This document shows positions 27,190-37,345 of a stretch of DNA of 64,000 nt, in pieces. Under the pieces are notes generated by a model. That model was not told the DNA's origin. It ran no database searches and saw nothing but the letters and a program-made list of their open reading frames with translations. The stretch spans positions 211,249 to 275,248 of the forward strand of contig JAVHLP010000001.1 in assembly GCA_031082145.1 (NCBI GenBank), written 5' to 3'. Source of the DNA: a bacterium (lineage in GTDB: Bacteria; Bacillota; Sulfobacillia; UBA995). The translations under genes and the position numbers were made by a program. Every line of letters begins with the position of its first letter. The first letter of the stretch is position 1.

Positions 27190-27694
27190 GGAATTGCACG
27201 CCTACCTTTCGAAACATACCGGATTGCGGCTAAGCGGACGATACGAGGCCACCACAGCAAACCTTACAGGACCACCGTGTCCATTTGCCCCCACCCCCGT
27301 CGAATCCTGCCAGTTCCAGGTTGCCGTCAACGCCGCGCCTTGTAACTCGCGCCACGGAGTCGCAGTGTCAAGCCTCACCTGCCTACCGGCCTCTTCCACA
27401 GCCGGAGTCGGGGAAGACGTTGCTCTGGATTCTGGCGGAGGAATCCGGCGGGTCCGGCTCACGGCTCAATGTCATCAGAGGGTCTGAGCACATCCTGAAA
27501 GCATACCGGTTGGTTGAGGCTGACCTGGAGATAACAGCTGAAAGCGCAGGTGACTACATGTTATCGGTTCGATCAGGATGCCGCGAAGGAAACCGTGGGT
27601 GAAGAAATCCGTATACTCTAGCATCAGACTTACAGGGTGACAGCGCTTCTGTCCGCCCACACCTCAGAAGAGGAATCCCCAGAGGAGGAACCCC

Positions 27695-27724
27695 TTGACA
27701 GAGTGAGGATCCGCCGTCTAGAAT
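27695..27724 (+). promoter_or_regulatory. sigma-A-like promoter of ABC transporter operon
   Basis: TTGACA-N18-TAGAAT upstream of 27791. Confidence 0.7.
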
Positions 27725-27790
27725 TAACCCCGGGACTGAGCAATATCAAGTCGTCCCTTAAGGATGTTCAGGACCGGGGAGGTAGCTCTG

Positions 27791-28795
27791 TTGTCTGAGA
27801 GCGCAGTCCGGATGGCGACAACCTGCACCCCTGTCCCCTCGACCCCACTCACGATCGAGGGACTGCGCAAGGTCTACCGGCCCGGCACGCCCCGCCAGGT
27901 GGTAGCCGTTGACGGTGTCGACCTCACCGTGGGCCAGGGCACTGTGCTCGGGCTGCTAGGGCCCAACGGCGCCGGCAAGACCACCATTATCAAGTGCGCA
28001 CTGGGGTTGATCCGGCCGACGGCGGGGGCGGTTCGCATCGGGGGTTACGACGTCTGGAGGCAGCCGTCGCAAGCTCGGCAACTGGTGGGGGCAGTGCTCG
28101 AGGGAAGCCGCAACGTGTACTGGCGGTTGACCGTGCTGGAGAACCTGCGCTTCTTCGCCTCGCTGCATGGCTTCAGCTGGAGAGACTCCCGGCCCTGGGC
28201 GGAGCACCTGCTTGACCGTCTGAGCCTGGGCGAGCGGCGGTCGACGGTCGTCAACGAACTCTCCCGGGGCATGCAGCAGAAGGTGGCCGTGGCCTGCGCC
28301 CTCGTTCGCCGCTCCCCGCTCCTGCTGCTGGACGAGCCCACCCTTGGTCTCGACGTGGAGACGGCTCGTCAGTTGGAGCAGGTCCTCACGGCCATCGCCC
28401 GCGAGGAGGGCAGCACGGTGATCCTGTCCAGCCACCAGATGGACCTGGTGGAGAGAGTCTGCGACCGGGTGGCGATCATCCGCCAGGGGCGCCTGGTGGT
28501 GGACGACACGGTGCGCAATCTGCTCAAGCTCTTTGAGGCACGATCCTATCGCTTTGCGATGGAGACTCCCCTGCAGCCTGAGCAGCGGGAAGCACTGGAG
28601 GAAGCGTTCCCGCGGGCCACGGCCGAACAGGACGGAGCCGGCTTTGTCCTCGTGGCTACCGCTGCCCGGGACTTCTACCGATTGATGGACTTCTTGCGGG
28701 ACCGGGATCTGCGGGTGGCCCGGATCGACCGGCAGGACCCGGACCTGGGGGACATCTTCTTGCGCATCGTAAAGGAGAAGCAGGACAATGACTGA
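27791..28795 (+). CDS. ABC transporter ATP-binding protein
   Basis: GLLGPNGAGKTTIIKCALGLIRPTAG, LSRGMQQKVAVACALV, LLLDEPTLGLD; TTG start after GGGGAGG. Confidence 0.95.
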   Translation: MSESAVRMATTCTPVPSTPLTIEGLRKVYRPGTPRQVVAVDGVDLTVGQGTVLGLLGPNGAGKTTIIKCALGLIRPTAGAVRIGGYDVWRQPSQARQLVGAVLEGSRNVYWRLTVLENLRFFASLHGFSWRDSRPWAEHLLDRLSLGERRSTVVNELSRGMQQKVAVACALVRRSPLLLLDEPTLGLDVETARQLEQVLTAIAREEGSTVILSSHQMDLVERVCDRVAIIRQGRLVVDDTVRNLLKLFEARSYRFAMETPLQPEQREALEEAFPRATAEQDGAGFVLVATAARDFYRLMDFLRDRDLRVARIDRQDPDLGDIFLRIVKEKQDND

Positions 28796-29579
28796 GTCGA
28801 GGCGCAGCCGCGCCGCCGTTGTCGGGGGAGTAGCCTGGTTGGTGCTGATCGAGTACCGGCGCTATGTGTTCAACATGGTGTCGGCGGCGATCACCATGAC
28901 CCTGATGTTCGGCGTCCTCCTGGGGGGCATGCAGGGGCTAGCGGCGGTGGAAGGTATTACCCTGGGCACCAGCCTCGAGAGTGCGGTCGTGGGCCTGCTC
29001 GTTTGGACGCTGGCCCTACTCTCTTACCAGTCCTGGTCTTACGGGATCGTCCGGGAGGCACAGACCGGAACCCTGGAGCAGTTGTACCTGACGCCCTGGG
29101 GCTTTCATTGGGTTGCCCTCGGGCGGCTGCTGGGAGATCTGATCTTGCCCCTCATGTTCGCCGTCCTGAGCCTCGTTGTTGGCTTCCTCTTCACCCGACG
29201 GCCGCTGCACATCGATGTGTTCACCCTGATCCCGATCTGCCTGGCGACCATCCTTCAGGCCTGGGGTATTGGCCTGATACTGGGTGGGCTGGCCCTCATC
29301 TTCAAGCGGGTGGAGGCTTCCTTCCAGATCGTCCAGTTCGTCTTCATCGGCCTGATCGGCCTGGCCGGTTTCGGGCGCCTGCCGGCTGTGTTTGCCCTTC
29401 CCCTGGTGCTCAGTGCCCGCGTAGCCCAACGTAGTCTGGTCGGCGGCATCTCGCTCTGGCAACAGCCGGAAGCGCCCTGGCTGGCTGCCGTCACCGCGCT
29501 CTGGCTCGTAATCGGGGCTCTGGTCTACCGGCGTCTGGAGCGGATAGCCGTCACGCAGGGCAAGCTCGGTCAGTACTGA
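28788..29579 (+). CDS. ABC-2 type transporter permease
   Basis: 263 aa, multi-TM; overlaps ATPase gene end; EAQTGTLEQLYLTP. Confidence 0.9.
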   Translation: MTESRRSRAAVVGGVAWLVLIEYRRYVFNMVSAAITMTLMFGVLLGGMQGLAAVEGITLGTSLESAVVGLLVWTLALLSYQSWSYGIVREAQTGTLEQLYLTPWGFHWVALGRLLGDLILPLMFAVLSLVVGFLFTRRPLHIDVFTLIPICLATILQAWGIGLILGGLALIFKRVEASFQIVQFVFIGLIGLAGFGRLPAVFALPLVLSARVAQRSLVGGISLWQQPEAPWLAAVTALWLVIGALVYRRLERIAVTQGKLGQY

Positions 29580-29610
29580 GGCCGGTCGCTACCGGAGGGA
29601 AGACGGATAG

Positions 29611-30816
29611 TCAAGCCGTGACTCTGGTCTCTACATGGCGGAAAGCCATGTAGAACCAGAGGCCCGACCCCACGTAGAAGAGCATCGACACCACAAAGGG
29701 GGCGGCATATAGCCCCCGGGCCAGGAGTTCGCCGCCCGCGGCAGCTCCCACCGCCCAGCCTACGAACCAGGTCATGCCGAACAGGCTGGAGGCAGTAGCC
29801 CGTTCCCCTCCGCTCAGGAGCCCCTGGCGGAAGCTGTCCAGGAGCGGCCCGATGGCGAACATGAGCATTCCCCGAACCCAAAAAGTAGCGGTGAACCAGT
29901 AGGGGTCGGGAGCCCATCCCATGAGCATGAGGAATACGATCGAGAGACCCCACCCGGCGGTGACCGTGTTGACGGTTCCCCGGCGCTCCGAGAGCAAGGG
30001 GGCGAGGATGACGGCCAGCAGCATGAGGATGCTCTGTACACTGAAGATCCACCCGATACTGGCGGGGTCAAGGCCGTACCGCACCCGGTAGATCACGTTG
30101 AAGAAGGGGATGAACAGGCCCGCCCCTGTGCCTAACAGCAGATTGGATCCGGCGGAGTGCAGCACCACCGGCCAGTGGACGATCCTCCCGAGCTCGCCCC
30201 GGCGGGTACCGTCCTCTGCCGTCGCGTCCCGCAAGCGGAGCCGCCCGCCGGCCGCCAGTAGCAGGACACATGCCCCCAGCAAGAGAGCGTACCGGTAGCC
30301 TGCGGCCCCGCCCCCGAGAAGGGAAGGCAAGAAGCCTCCTCCCAGTTGCCCGAAGGTGGCCAACAAGAGGTAGACTACGGACATCAGGGTAAAGGCGTAG
30401 GCGCGAACATGGGGCCCGGCGTGTTCGCTGATGAAGGCCGGGACGGCCACCGTTAGCAGCGCGGCGGAGACTCCTCCGATGGCCGCTCCCAGGTAGAGAA
30501 ACGGTTCGCTGGGAGCCAGGGCGATCGCCACGGTGCCTGCCGCTGAGAGGGCTACTCCCAGCCAGAGAGCCGCCCGCCGGGAATGCCGGTCCACCATCAC
30601 CCCCAGGGGCAGGGCAGTTCCGGCCATGACCAGGGCACCGATGGACACCAGCAGGCCGACCGTGCGCTCGCCATACCCGGCTCGCAGAACGTACAGGTTG
30701 GTGAGGAGATCGGTAATGCCCCAGCCGAAGGCGGCGGCGCCGGTGGTCAGGATCAGCAGCCTGATATCGCGGTTCAGGTCGGAGAACGCCTCCTGATAGC
30801 GGCTGAGCACAGTCAC
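29611..30816 (-). CDS. MFS transporter
   Basis: 401 aa, about 12 hydrophobic segments; GVMVDRHSRRAALWLG. Confidence 0.9.
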   Translation of the reverse strand: MTVLSRYQEAFSDLNRDIRLLILTTGAAAFGWGITDLLTNLYVLRAGYGERTVGLLVSIGALVMAGTALPLGVMVDRHSRRAALWLGVALSAAGTVAIALAPSEPFLYLGAAIGGVSAALLTVAVPAFISEHAGPHVRAYAFTLMSVVYLLLATFGQLGGGFLPSLLGGGAAGYRYALLLGACVLLLAAGGRLRLRDATAEDGTRRGELGRIVHWPVVLHSAGSNLLLGTGAGLFIPFFNVIYRVRYGLDPASIGWIFSVQSILMLLAVILAPLLSERRGTVNTVTAGWGLSIVFLMLMGWAPDPYWFTATFWVRGMLMFAIGPLLDSFRQGLLSGGERATASSLFGMTWFVGWAVGAAAGGELLARGLYAAPFVVSMLFYVGSGLWFYMAFRHVETRVTA

Positions 30817-30854
30817 ATCCTCCGTAAGCCGTGATGGCAGCGCTGGTACACCCG

Positions 30855-31646
30855 CTAGGACCGCGGGGACTTGCCGTAGCGGCCAATGAGAACCCGGTCG
30901 GCCAGTCCCGGAGCCAATCGGGCCACCATGACCAGGAGACGGTCCGAGCGGCGGATGAAGACATCCTGCCGTTCAGCTTCAGCCGCCCGGGCCACCACCT
31001 CCGCCACCTGCTCCGGCGAGACCCGGGAGGCCCGGGCGCGGTCGGGGTAGCCATCGCCGAGCGCGTTGCGGCGGAAGTCCGTGTCCACCGAGCCGGGATA
31101 CACCAGCATGACCCTGACACCGCGCCCGGCCAGTTCCGCCCGCAGGCAGCGGAACAAGGCTATACCGGCGTGCTTGCTGGCCGAGTAGCCTCCCAGAAAG
31201 GGAACCGGCAAGATGCCGGCCAGCGAGGAGATGCTGATGACAAGGCCCCCTCCCTGCTGCCTGAGGTAGGGCAGCACCGCCTGCACGCAGTGCAACGGTC
31301 CCAGCAAGTTCACGGCGAGGGCCCGGGTAAAGTCAGCCGGGTTCATATCCTGGACCCCGGCTCTCAGCCCGACCCCGGCATTGTTGACGAGGACATCGAT
31401 CCCGCCCAGGGCCAGGGCAGCCGTCCGCACCATGTCCCGCACCGACCCCTCCTCGGCCACGTCGGTGGGAACGGCTACCGCTTCACCGCCCCTGGTCCGG
31501 ACCTCGCGGGCCACCGCCTCCAAGTCGGCGCCGGAACGGGCGGCCAGCACCAGCCGGCCCCCCCTTCCCGCCAGGTTCAGGGCCAGGCTACGGCCAATCC
31601 CACGGGAGGCGCCGGTGATAACGATCCGCCGGCCGTTCCAGTCCAC
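30855..31646 (-). CDS. SDR family oxidoreductase
   Basis: 263 aa; VITGASRGIGRSLA, LVNNAGVG, YSASKHAG. Confidence 0.94.
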   Translation of the reverse strand: MDWNGRRIVITGASRGIGRSLALNLAGRGGRLVLAARSGADLEAVAREVRTRGGEAVAVPTDVAEEGSVRDMVRTAALALGGIDVLVNNAGVGLRAGVQDMNPADFTRALAVNLLGPLHCVQAVLPYLRQQGGGLVISISSLAGILPVPFLGGYSASKHAGIALFRCLRAELAGRGVRVMLVYPGSVDTDFRRNALGDGYPDRARASRVSPEQVAEVVARAAEAERQDVFIRRSDRLLVMVARLAPGLADRVLIGRYGKSPRS

Positions 31647-31704
31647 GATGCTCTCCTCCTCCGGCGACGGTCTACGCCGCCCCCGGCGCCTTTCCCTGCT
31701 CGGC

Positions 31705-33114
31705 CTAGAGCTCGATCCGCCTCCAGCGCCCGCGGGCGAACAGCCAAGCCATGATGGCGGCCCGGGTGGCCGAGTCGACGACTATCGCCAGCCAGGCTCC
31801 TGGTGCGCCCCAACCCAGCCCGGACATGAACAAATAGGTGAGGCTCAACCGAACGCCCCACATGCTCAAGGCCGTGGCTGCCATTACCGAGGCGGTGTCT
31901 CCGGCCCCCCGCAAGCCCCCCGAGAGGGCGAAAGCCACGGCCACGAACGGCTGCGCCACCCCCATCAGCCGCAACAGGGTGGTCGCGAGGGGCCTGAGCT
32001 CGGACCCTGGCGCGTACAGGGCCAGCCAGAGGCCGGGGGCCAACACGAACAGCAAGCCCATGAAACCCATGAAGAACAAGGCCAGGCGCACGCATTCCCA
32101 GCCAGCCCGCTCGGCAGCGTCCGGCCGGCCATGTCCGAGGAACTGGCCCACCAGGGTAGCCGCGCTGACGGCCACCCCAATGGCCGGCATGTATGAGAGC
32201 TCCTCTATGTTCTGGGAAAGGGTCGCCGCGGCCAAGGCCACGGTGCCTTGGCCGGCCACCATCCTGAGGTGGAAGAGCATGGCCAAGCTCATCAGCACCC
32301 GCTCCAGGGTAGCGGGGCCACCGATCCGGATCACCCGCAGGAAGACGTCTGGCTCGAAGCGGAGCAGGCGGGGCGGCGGGAGGATTACCAGGCGACGGCC
32401 AAGGAGCAGGCCCAGAAGAACAAGGGCCGCCACGACGCGGGCCACGCTGGTGGCTATGCCTGCGCCTTGCACTCCCAGGGCAGGGAACCCGAAGTGGCCA
32501 AAGATGAGGGTGTAGTTGAGGAGCACGTTCAGGAAGTTGGCCAGCAGGTTCACCCGCATGGAGGTCATGGTGTCGCCCGCCCCCCGGAGGGCGGCGGTGA
32601 TCACGATCGACGTATACATGAAGGCCATACCCCAGGCCAACGGACGGAGGTAGGCGACGCCGAGCGGCAGCACGTCGGGGGCCGCTCCCATGAAAGCCTG
32701 TATCCGCGGAGCGAGCGCGTAGAAGAGAGCGGCGAGGCCCGAGGCCAGGATCGCCGTGGCCATAAGGGCCTGATGGGCGATCCGGTTGGCGAACCCGGGG
32801 TCCTTGCGGCCCATCGACCGCGCGACCAGAGCCGTGGTACCCGCGCCAAGGCCCAGGAAGATGGAGAGGGCAAAGAACATGGGGCGGAAGGACAGGCCCA
32901 CGGCGGCGATGGCGTTGTGACCCAGGCGGGCGACCATCATCATGTCGACAACCTGGGTCAAGGTGCCGAGCAACATCTCCGCCGCCACCGGCCAAGCCAA
33001 CTGGAGAATGGTCCGCCGCAGCCGGCCGGTATCGGGCGCCAACTCCTCCAGGGGCAGCCGGCCCCGGACGGCCGGTTCGGAAGCCTGCCGGAGCAGGCCG
33101 GATCTATCGGTCAT
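31705..33114 (-). CDS. MATE family efflux transporter
   Basis: 469 aa; LAWPVAAEMLLGTLTQVVDMMMVARLG and repeated halves. Confidence 0.94.
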   Translation of the reverse strand: MTDRSGLLRQASEPAVRGRLPLEELAPDTGRLRRTILQLAWPVAAEMLLGTLTQVVDMMMVARLGHNAIAAVGLSFRPMFFALSIFLGLGAGTTALVARSMGRKDPGFANRIAHQALMATAILASGLAALFYALAPRIQAFMGAAPDVLPLGVAYLRPLAWGMAFMYTSIVITAALRGAGDTMTSMRVNLLANFLNVLLNYTLIFGHFGFPALGVQGAGIATSVARVVAALVLLGLLLGRRLVILPPPRLLRFEPDVFLRVIRIGGPATLERVLMSLAMLFHLRMVAGQGTVALAAATLSQNIEELSYMPAIGVAVSAATLVGQFLGHGRPDAAERAGWECVRLALFFMGFMGLLFVLAPGLWLALYAPGSELRPLATTLLRLMGVAQPFVAVAFALSGGLRGAGDTASVMAATALSMWGVRLSLTYLFMSGLGWGAPGAWLAIVVDSATRAAIMAWLFARGRWRRIEL

Positions 33115-33170
33115 GCTCTCCCTTATTCCCCTGGCGAGGAGCAGTCCCCTTCTGGCCGCAGGGCGGGCAG

Positions 33171-35132
33171 TCAGGAGGACTGCCGGATGGCCTCCACCGC
33201 CTCCGGGTTCTCCAGGGCGGAGGTATCCCCCAACTCCCGCTCGCCAAGGTAGACGCGTTTCACCAGCCTCCTGAGGATCTTGGCGTTGCGCGTACGGGGC
33301 AGTTGGGTGACGAAGCGGATCGCCTCCGGCCGGAGAGCCCGGCCCATCTGGCTAACCACCAGGTCCACCAGGCTCTGCCGCAGGTCCTCGCCGGGCTGGT
33401 GGCCCGGACGCAGCGCGACAAACCCGACGATGGACTGGCCCTTGACCTCATGCGGGATCCCAATGGCGGCCGCCTCGCCGACAGCCGGGTGGCTGACAAG
33501 CACAGACTCCACCTCCGCCGGTCCGACCCGCTTCCCGGCGACCATGATGGTATCGTCGGACCGGCCCTGGATGAACCAGAAGCCGTCCTCGTCGATCAGA
33601 GCCCAGTCTCCGTGCACCCAGACACCGGGCCACCGGTTCCAGTAGGTCTCCCGGTAGCGCTCGGGGTCCCGCCAGAACCCCCGGGTCATGCCCGGCCAGG
33701 GTTTCCGCACCACCAGCTCGCCGACCCGGCCGCGGACGGGTCGACCTTCCTCGTCGACGACGTCGGCAGCCATCCCCAGCACAGGCCCTGCGAAGGAGCA
33801 CGGCTTGATGGGGGCGACAGTGTAACAACCTACAATGCCGCCGGACACCTCGGTGCCCCCCGAGTAGTTGATGATGGGGCAGCGTCCGCCGCCGATGTGG
33901 AGAAACGCCCAGAGCCAGGGGTCGGGATTCCAGGGCTCACCCGTCGACCCCAGGACACGCAGGCTCGACAGATCGCGGGACCTCACCGGTCCCTCACCGT
34001 GAGCCATTATGGCCCGGACGAAGGTGGGAGAGATCCCCAGGGTCGTCACCCGGTGCCGCTCAACCAGCGCCCACAGACGATCAACATTGGGGTAGTCGGG
34101 GCTGCCGTCGTAGATCAGGAAGGTGCTACCCAGGGTGAGCGCCCCGAAGATCTCCCAGGGGCCCATCATCCAGCCCAGGTCGGTTAGCCAGAACATCACG
34201 TCGGAGGACCTGAGGTCGAAGCAGTAAGCCATGTCCAGCGTGGACTTGAGTGGAAACCCCGCGTGAACGTGCAGCGCCCCCTTGGGGCGGCCGGTCGTCC
34301 CCGAGGTGTAGATGATCATGAACGGGTCGTCGGCCTCCATGACCGCCGTGGGCACCCGGGGAGCGTGGGTTCGAGTCGCCACGTGCCACCACACATCGCG
34401 GTGCGGCCGCCAGTCAATGGGACATCCCGCCCGCCTCACCACCAGTATCCGCTCAACGCTGGGAGCCATATCGGCGGCTTGGTCGGCAATCAGCTTGGTG
34501 GGCACGAGCGACCCCCGGCGGAAGAACCCGTCGCTGGTAATCAGTAACCTGGCCTCGCAGTCGTTCAGCCGGGAGGCCACGGCCGGCGCGGCGTAGCCGG
34601 AGAAGATCGGGGTGAAGATCGCCCCCAGCTTGGCACAGGCCAGTACGGCGACAACCGTCTCGGGGACCATGGGCATGAAGATACCCACCCGGTCGCCTCG
34701 GGAGATCCCCAGGGCCTGCAGTGCCGTCGCGGCCAGCTCAACCTCCTCGCCGAGTTCGCGGTAAGTGAGTCGCCGGATCGCCCCCTCCTCGCCTTCCCAG
34801 ATGACTGCCACCTGGTTCCGGCGCGGAGTCTTCAGGTGCCGGTCGAGACAATTGTGGACCAGGTTCAGCTGCCCGCCAGCGAACCAACGGGCGTCGGCCA
34901 CGCCGCCGGAGAGATCCAAGATGTCCCGGTAAGCCTGGTACCACTCCACCCCCAGGTCGCGGAAAGCCTCGTCGTGGAAACCCTCCACGTCTTCCATCGA
35001 CCAGGCCAGGAGCTCCTCGAAGGAGGCAAAGCCCTTGCGGTCCATCAGCCGCTGGGCATGGCTAGCCTCCCGGTAAGCGGGTGTAGGTTCCCAGGCTACC
35101 AGGGCACTCCTCTCGGGCTCGGGCACGACCAT
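33171..35132 (-). CDS. AMP-dependent acyl-CoA synthetase (acetyl-CoA synthetase-like)
   Basis: start chosen at MVVPEPERSALVAW; IIYTSGTTGRPKGALHVHAGFP, WMMGPWEIFG, LPRTRNAKILRRLVKRVYLGE A10 motif. Confidence 0.9.
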   Translation of the reverse strand: MVVPEPERSALVAWEPTPAYREASHAQRLMDRKGFASFEELLAWSMEDVEGFHDEAFRDLGVEWYQAYRDILDLSGGVADARWFAGGQLNLVHNCLDRHLKTPRRNQVAVIWEGEEGAIRRLTYRELGEEVELAATALQALGISRGDRVGIFMPMVPETVVAVLACAKLGAIFTPIFSGYAAPAVASRLNDCEARLLITSDGFFRRGSLVPTKLIADQAADMAPSVERILVVRRAGCPIDWRPHRDVWWHVATRTHAPRVPTAVMEADDPFMIIYTSGTTGRPKGALHVHAGFPLKSTLDMAYCFDLRSSDVMFWLTDLGWMMGPWEIFGALTLGSTFLIYDGSPDYPNVDRLWALVERHRVTTLGISPTFVRAIMAHGEGPVRSRDLSSLRVLGSTGEPWNPDPWLWAFLHIGGGRCPIINYSGGTEVSGGIVGCYTVAPIKPCSFAGPVLGMAADVVDEEGRPVRGRVGELVVRKPWPGMTRGFWRDPERYRETYWNRWPGVWVHGDWALIDEDGFWFIQGRSDDTIMVAGKRVGPAEVESVLVSHPAVGEAAAIGIPHEVKGQSIVGFVALRPGHQPGEDLRQSLVDLVVSQMGRALRPEAIRFVTQLPRTRNAKILRRLVKRVYLGERELGDTSALENPEAVEAIRQSS

Positions 35133-35206
35133 CACCTCGCCACCGGAGTTTCGCCGGGCTTCCCGCCTCTCCCTGCCGGTGTCGGAACATTCCCTGACCT
35201 CGTTGG

Positions 35207-35890
35207 TTAGGCGAGCAGGGCAAACACCTCCTCGAGGCCGGCGATCCCCGTCTGTCCCCCTCGATCGAGAAGGACCGCCCTTAACCCACAGGCCCGCGCC
35301 CCCTCGACGTCCCACACCGGATGGTCGCCCACGAAGAGAACCTCACCTGCCGCGGCGCCGGTGACCCTCAGCAGATGCTGGAAGATGCGGGACGAGGGCT
35401 TACGCCAGCCGATGTCGCGGCAGAACACCGTCACGTCCAGGTACCGGTCCAGACCGTGGCGACCCAGGTCCTGGCGCCATGGACCGGCGGGAGTGCCCCA
35501 GGGGGTATTGGACACCAGGGCGGTGCGGACGCCCCTCTCCCGGAGCCGCCGCAGTACGGGGAGGGCATCCGTGTACGCCTGGCCCCCATCAAGGAGAGGC
35601 ACCACAAACTCGATTGCCATCAAGCTGAGCAGGTAGAGTTCCTGGACGCCGAAGATCCGGCCCAACCTCTCCTCCACCGGCCGGACGCGGTTGTCTTCGG
35701 CCTCGTAGTTCTCCGCTGCGATCCGCCGCCCGAGTTCCACCGCATCGGGCACGGCAAAGCTCCGAGCAGCGAGTAGCCGGCCAGCCCGGCCGACGGCTTC
35801 GGCCAGAAGACCGCCGAACTCCTCAGAGGTGAAGTACCGGACCAGGGTGTTCCCGAGGTCGAAACCCACCCAGCCAATAGGGAGAGTCAT
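35207..35890 (-). CDS. HAD family hydrolase
   Basis: 227 aa; VGFDLGNTLVRYF, LVSNTPWG, VLFVGDHPVWDVEGARACG. Confidence 0.88.
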   Translation of the reverse strand: MTLPIGWVGFDLGNTLVRYFTSEEFGGLLAEAVGRAGRLLAARSFAVPDAVELGRRIAAENYEAEDNRVRPVEERLGRIFGVQELYLLSLMAIEFVVPLLDGGQAYTDALPVLRRLRERGVRTALVSNTPWGTPAGPWRQDLGRHGLDRYLDVTVFCRDIGWRKPSSRIFQHLLRVTGAAAGEVLFVGDHPVWDVEGARACGLRAVLLDRGGQTGIAGLEEVFALLA

Positions 35891-35903
35891 CTTCTCCTCC
35901 CGG

Positions 35904-36692
35904 TCAGAGGCTCAGCCCCAGGGCGGCAACGGTGTTCGCCAGGACCGGGCCGGCCTCGGCGTTGATGACCAGGGTCGCGGCACCATCGAGCGGCGTGGGC
36001 TCGCGGTTCAGGATGGCCAACCGGGATCCTGAGGCTACCGCGAGCCCGGGAAGAGCGGCCGCGGGGTACACCGCAAGGGAGGACCCGATGACGAGCATGA
36101 GAGCCGACTCGCGGGCCATGCTCTCGGCTTGGGTGAAGGGTTCCCGAGGAACCGCCTCGCCGAAGAGGACTACATCCGGCCGCATCAGGCCGCCGCAGAT
36201 GGAGCAGCGAGGGAGTTCGTCCTCAGTCGTCGCCTCCCGGTCCAGGACACCGATCGGCGCTTCGCGGCGGCAGTGCATGCACACGGCACGGGCCAGGCTG
36301 CCGTGGAGTTCCACCACTCGCCGGGATCCTGCCGCCTGGTGCAGCCCGTCCACGTTCTGGGTGATGACCCCCAAGAGCCGCCCCACCTTCTCGAGCATTG
36401 CCAACGCACGATGAACCTGGTTGGGCCGGGCGCCGCCCAGGCCCCTCAGTCGCTCCCGGTAGAAGCGATGGAATCCGACCGGGTCTGCTCGTAGTGCGTG
36501 GATACTGGCGGCCTTGATGGGGTCCACCTGCTGCCAGAGACCACCCGGGGACCGGAAGTCGGGTAAGCCCGAGCCGGTGCTCGCGCCGGCGCCGGTGAAC
36601 GCCACCGCAGCGCCCCGTGCTTCTCGTAGGAGTTGAGCCAGGCGCTCCGGGCCCGCGATGCCCACCCTGTCAGCCGTCCCCCCGGTACACAT
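35904..36692 (-). CDS. Sir2-family NAD-dependent protein deacylase
   Basis: 262 aa; AFTGAGASTGSGLPDFRSPGGLW, TQNVDGLHQAAG, CMHC...CSICGGLMRPDVVLFGE. Confidence 0.95.
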   Translation of the reverse strand: MCTGGTADRVGIAGPERLAQLLREARGAAVAFTGAGASTGSGLPDFRSPGGLWQQVDPIKAASIHALRADPVGFHRFYRERLRGLGGARPNQVHRALAMLEKVGRLLGVITQNVDGLHQAAGSRRVVELHGSLARAVCMHCRREAPIGVLDREATTEDELPRCSICGGLMRPDVVLFGEAVPREPFTQAESMARESALMLVIGSSLAVYPAAALPGLAVASGSRLAILNREPTPLDGAATLVINAEAGPVLANTVAALGLSL

Positions 36693-37227
36693 AGGTGCGG
36701 ACCTTCTCCAACTCGCGCAGGACCCGTTGCCTGCCCTGAGCCGACAGCGACCAGTTGTCCGCCGTGAGGTCAGTCCGGCGGTCGGGGCAGCAGCGGGCCG
36801 CGACGTCGGCGAAGTGCCGCTTGAAGACCTGGCTGGCCCGACGCATATGGTAGGGGGCCGAGACCAGGAGGGCCGAGCTCAACCCCTCCAGCCAGCCCGC
36901 TTCCGCCAGGGCCGCCCGTCCCAGCAGGACGTTCTCCAGAGTATTGGCGGAACTTGTCTCGGCGAGGATGGCGGTCTCCGGTATCTCGCGTGCGAGCAGA
37001 ACGTCTTTCAGGGCCTCAGCCTCGGTACAGCCGGCACCCAGCCGACCGCCGCCGGTCACGAGGATCCGGGGAGCGAACCCTTGGCGGTACAACTCGGCCG
37101 CCCGTTCGGCACGTTCCGGGTTGCTCCCCCCGAAGACGAAGATGAGATCGGCCCGGGCCGGATCGTCGCGGAGAAAGAGGTGCTGCGTGACCTCGGGCAG
37201 TGACATTCCCTCATACAAGCGGCTCAA
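36670..37227 (-). CDS. YdcF/ElyC-family (DUF218) protein
   Basis: 185 aa; DLIFVFGGSNPERAERAAELYRQG, ILVTGGG, SANTLENV. Confidence 0.85.
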   Translation of the reverse strand: MSRLYEGMSLPEVTQHLFLRDDPARADLIFVFGGSNPERAERAAELYRQGFAPRILVTGGGRLGAGCTEAEALKDVLLAREIPETAILAETSSANTLENVLLGRAALAEAGWLEGLSSALLVSAPYHMRRASQVFKRHFADVAARCCPDRRTDLTADNWSLSAQGRQRVLRELEKVRTYVYRGDG

Positions 37228-37305
37228 GTCGGTCGCTCCTTCCCCCTGGGGCGCCCACTTCGCCGCCCGTTCCGGCCGTCCTGCCGGACGGCTCCGATCA
37301 GACTA

Positions 37306-37334
37306 TTGACGGGATGAGCGGAACGTCTTATATT
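37306..37334 (+). promoter_or_regulatory. sigma-A-like promoter of FMN riboswitch/ECF gene
   Basis: TTGACG-N17-TATATT. Confidence 0.7.
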
Positions 37335-37345
37335 CGGATTAAAGA

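Noticed and set aside
27200-27690. ORFs 27083..27487 +, 27202..27462 -, 27285..27602 + as genes
   Set aside because: No recognisable domains, poor start context, overlapping in several frames; left as non-coding or decayed DNA.
24600-27760. Integron integrase, transposase or recombinase for the accessory patch
   Set aside because: No tyrosine/serine recombinase or DDE transposase motif found in any ORF of the window.
35200-35220. GTTAGGC motif on the plus strand as a second attC core
   Set aside because: It is simply the antisense of the HAD gene C-terminus and stop codon; no paired RYYYAAC core or palindrome nearby.
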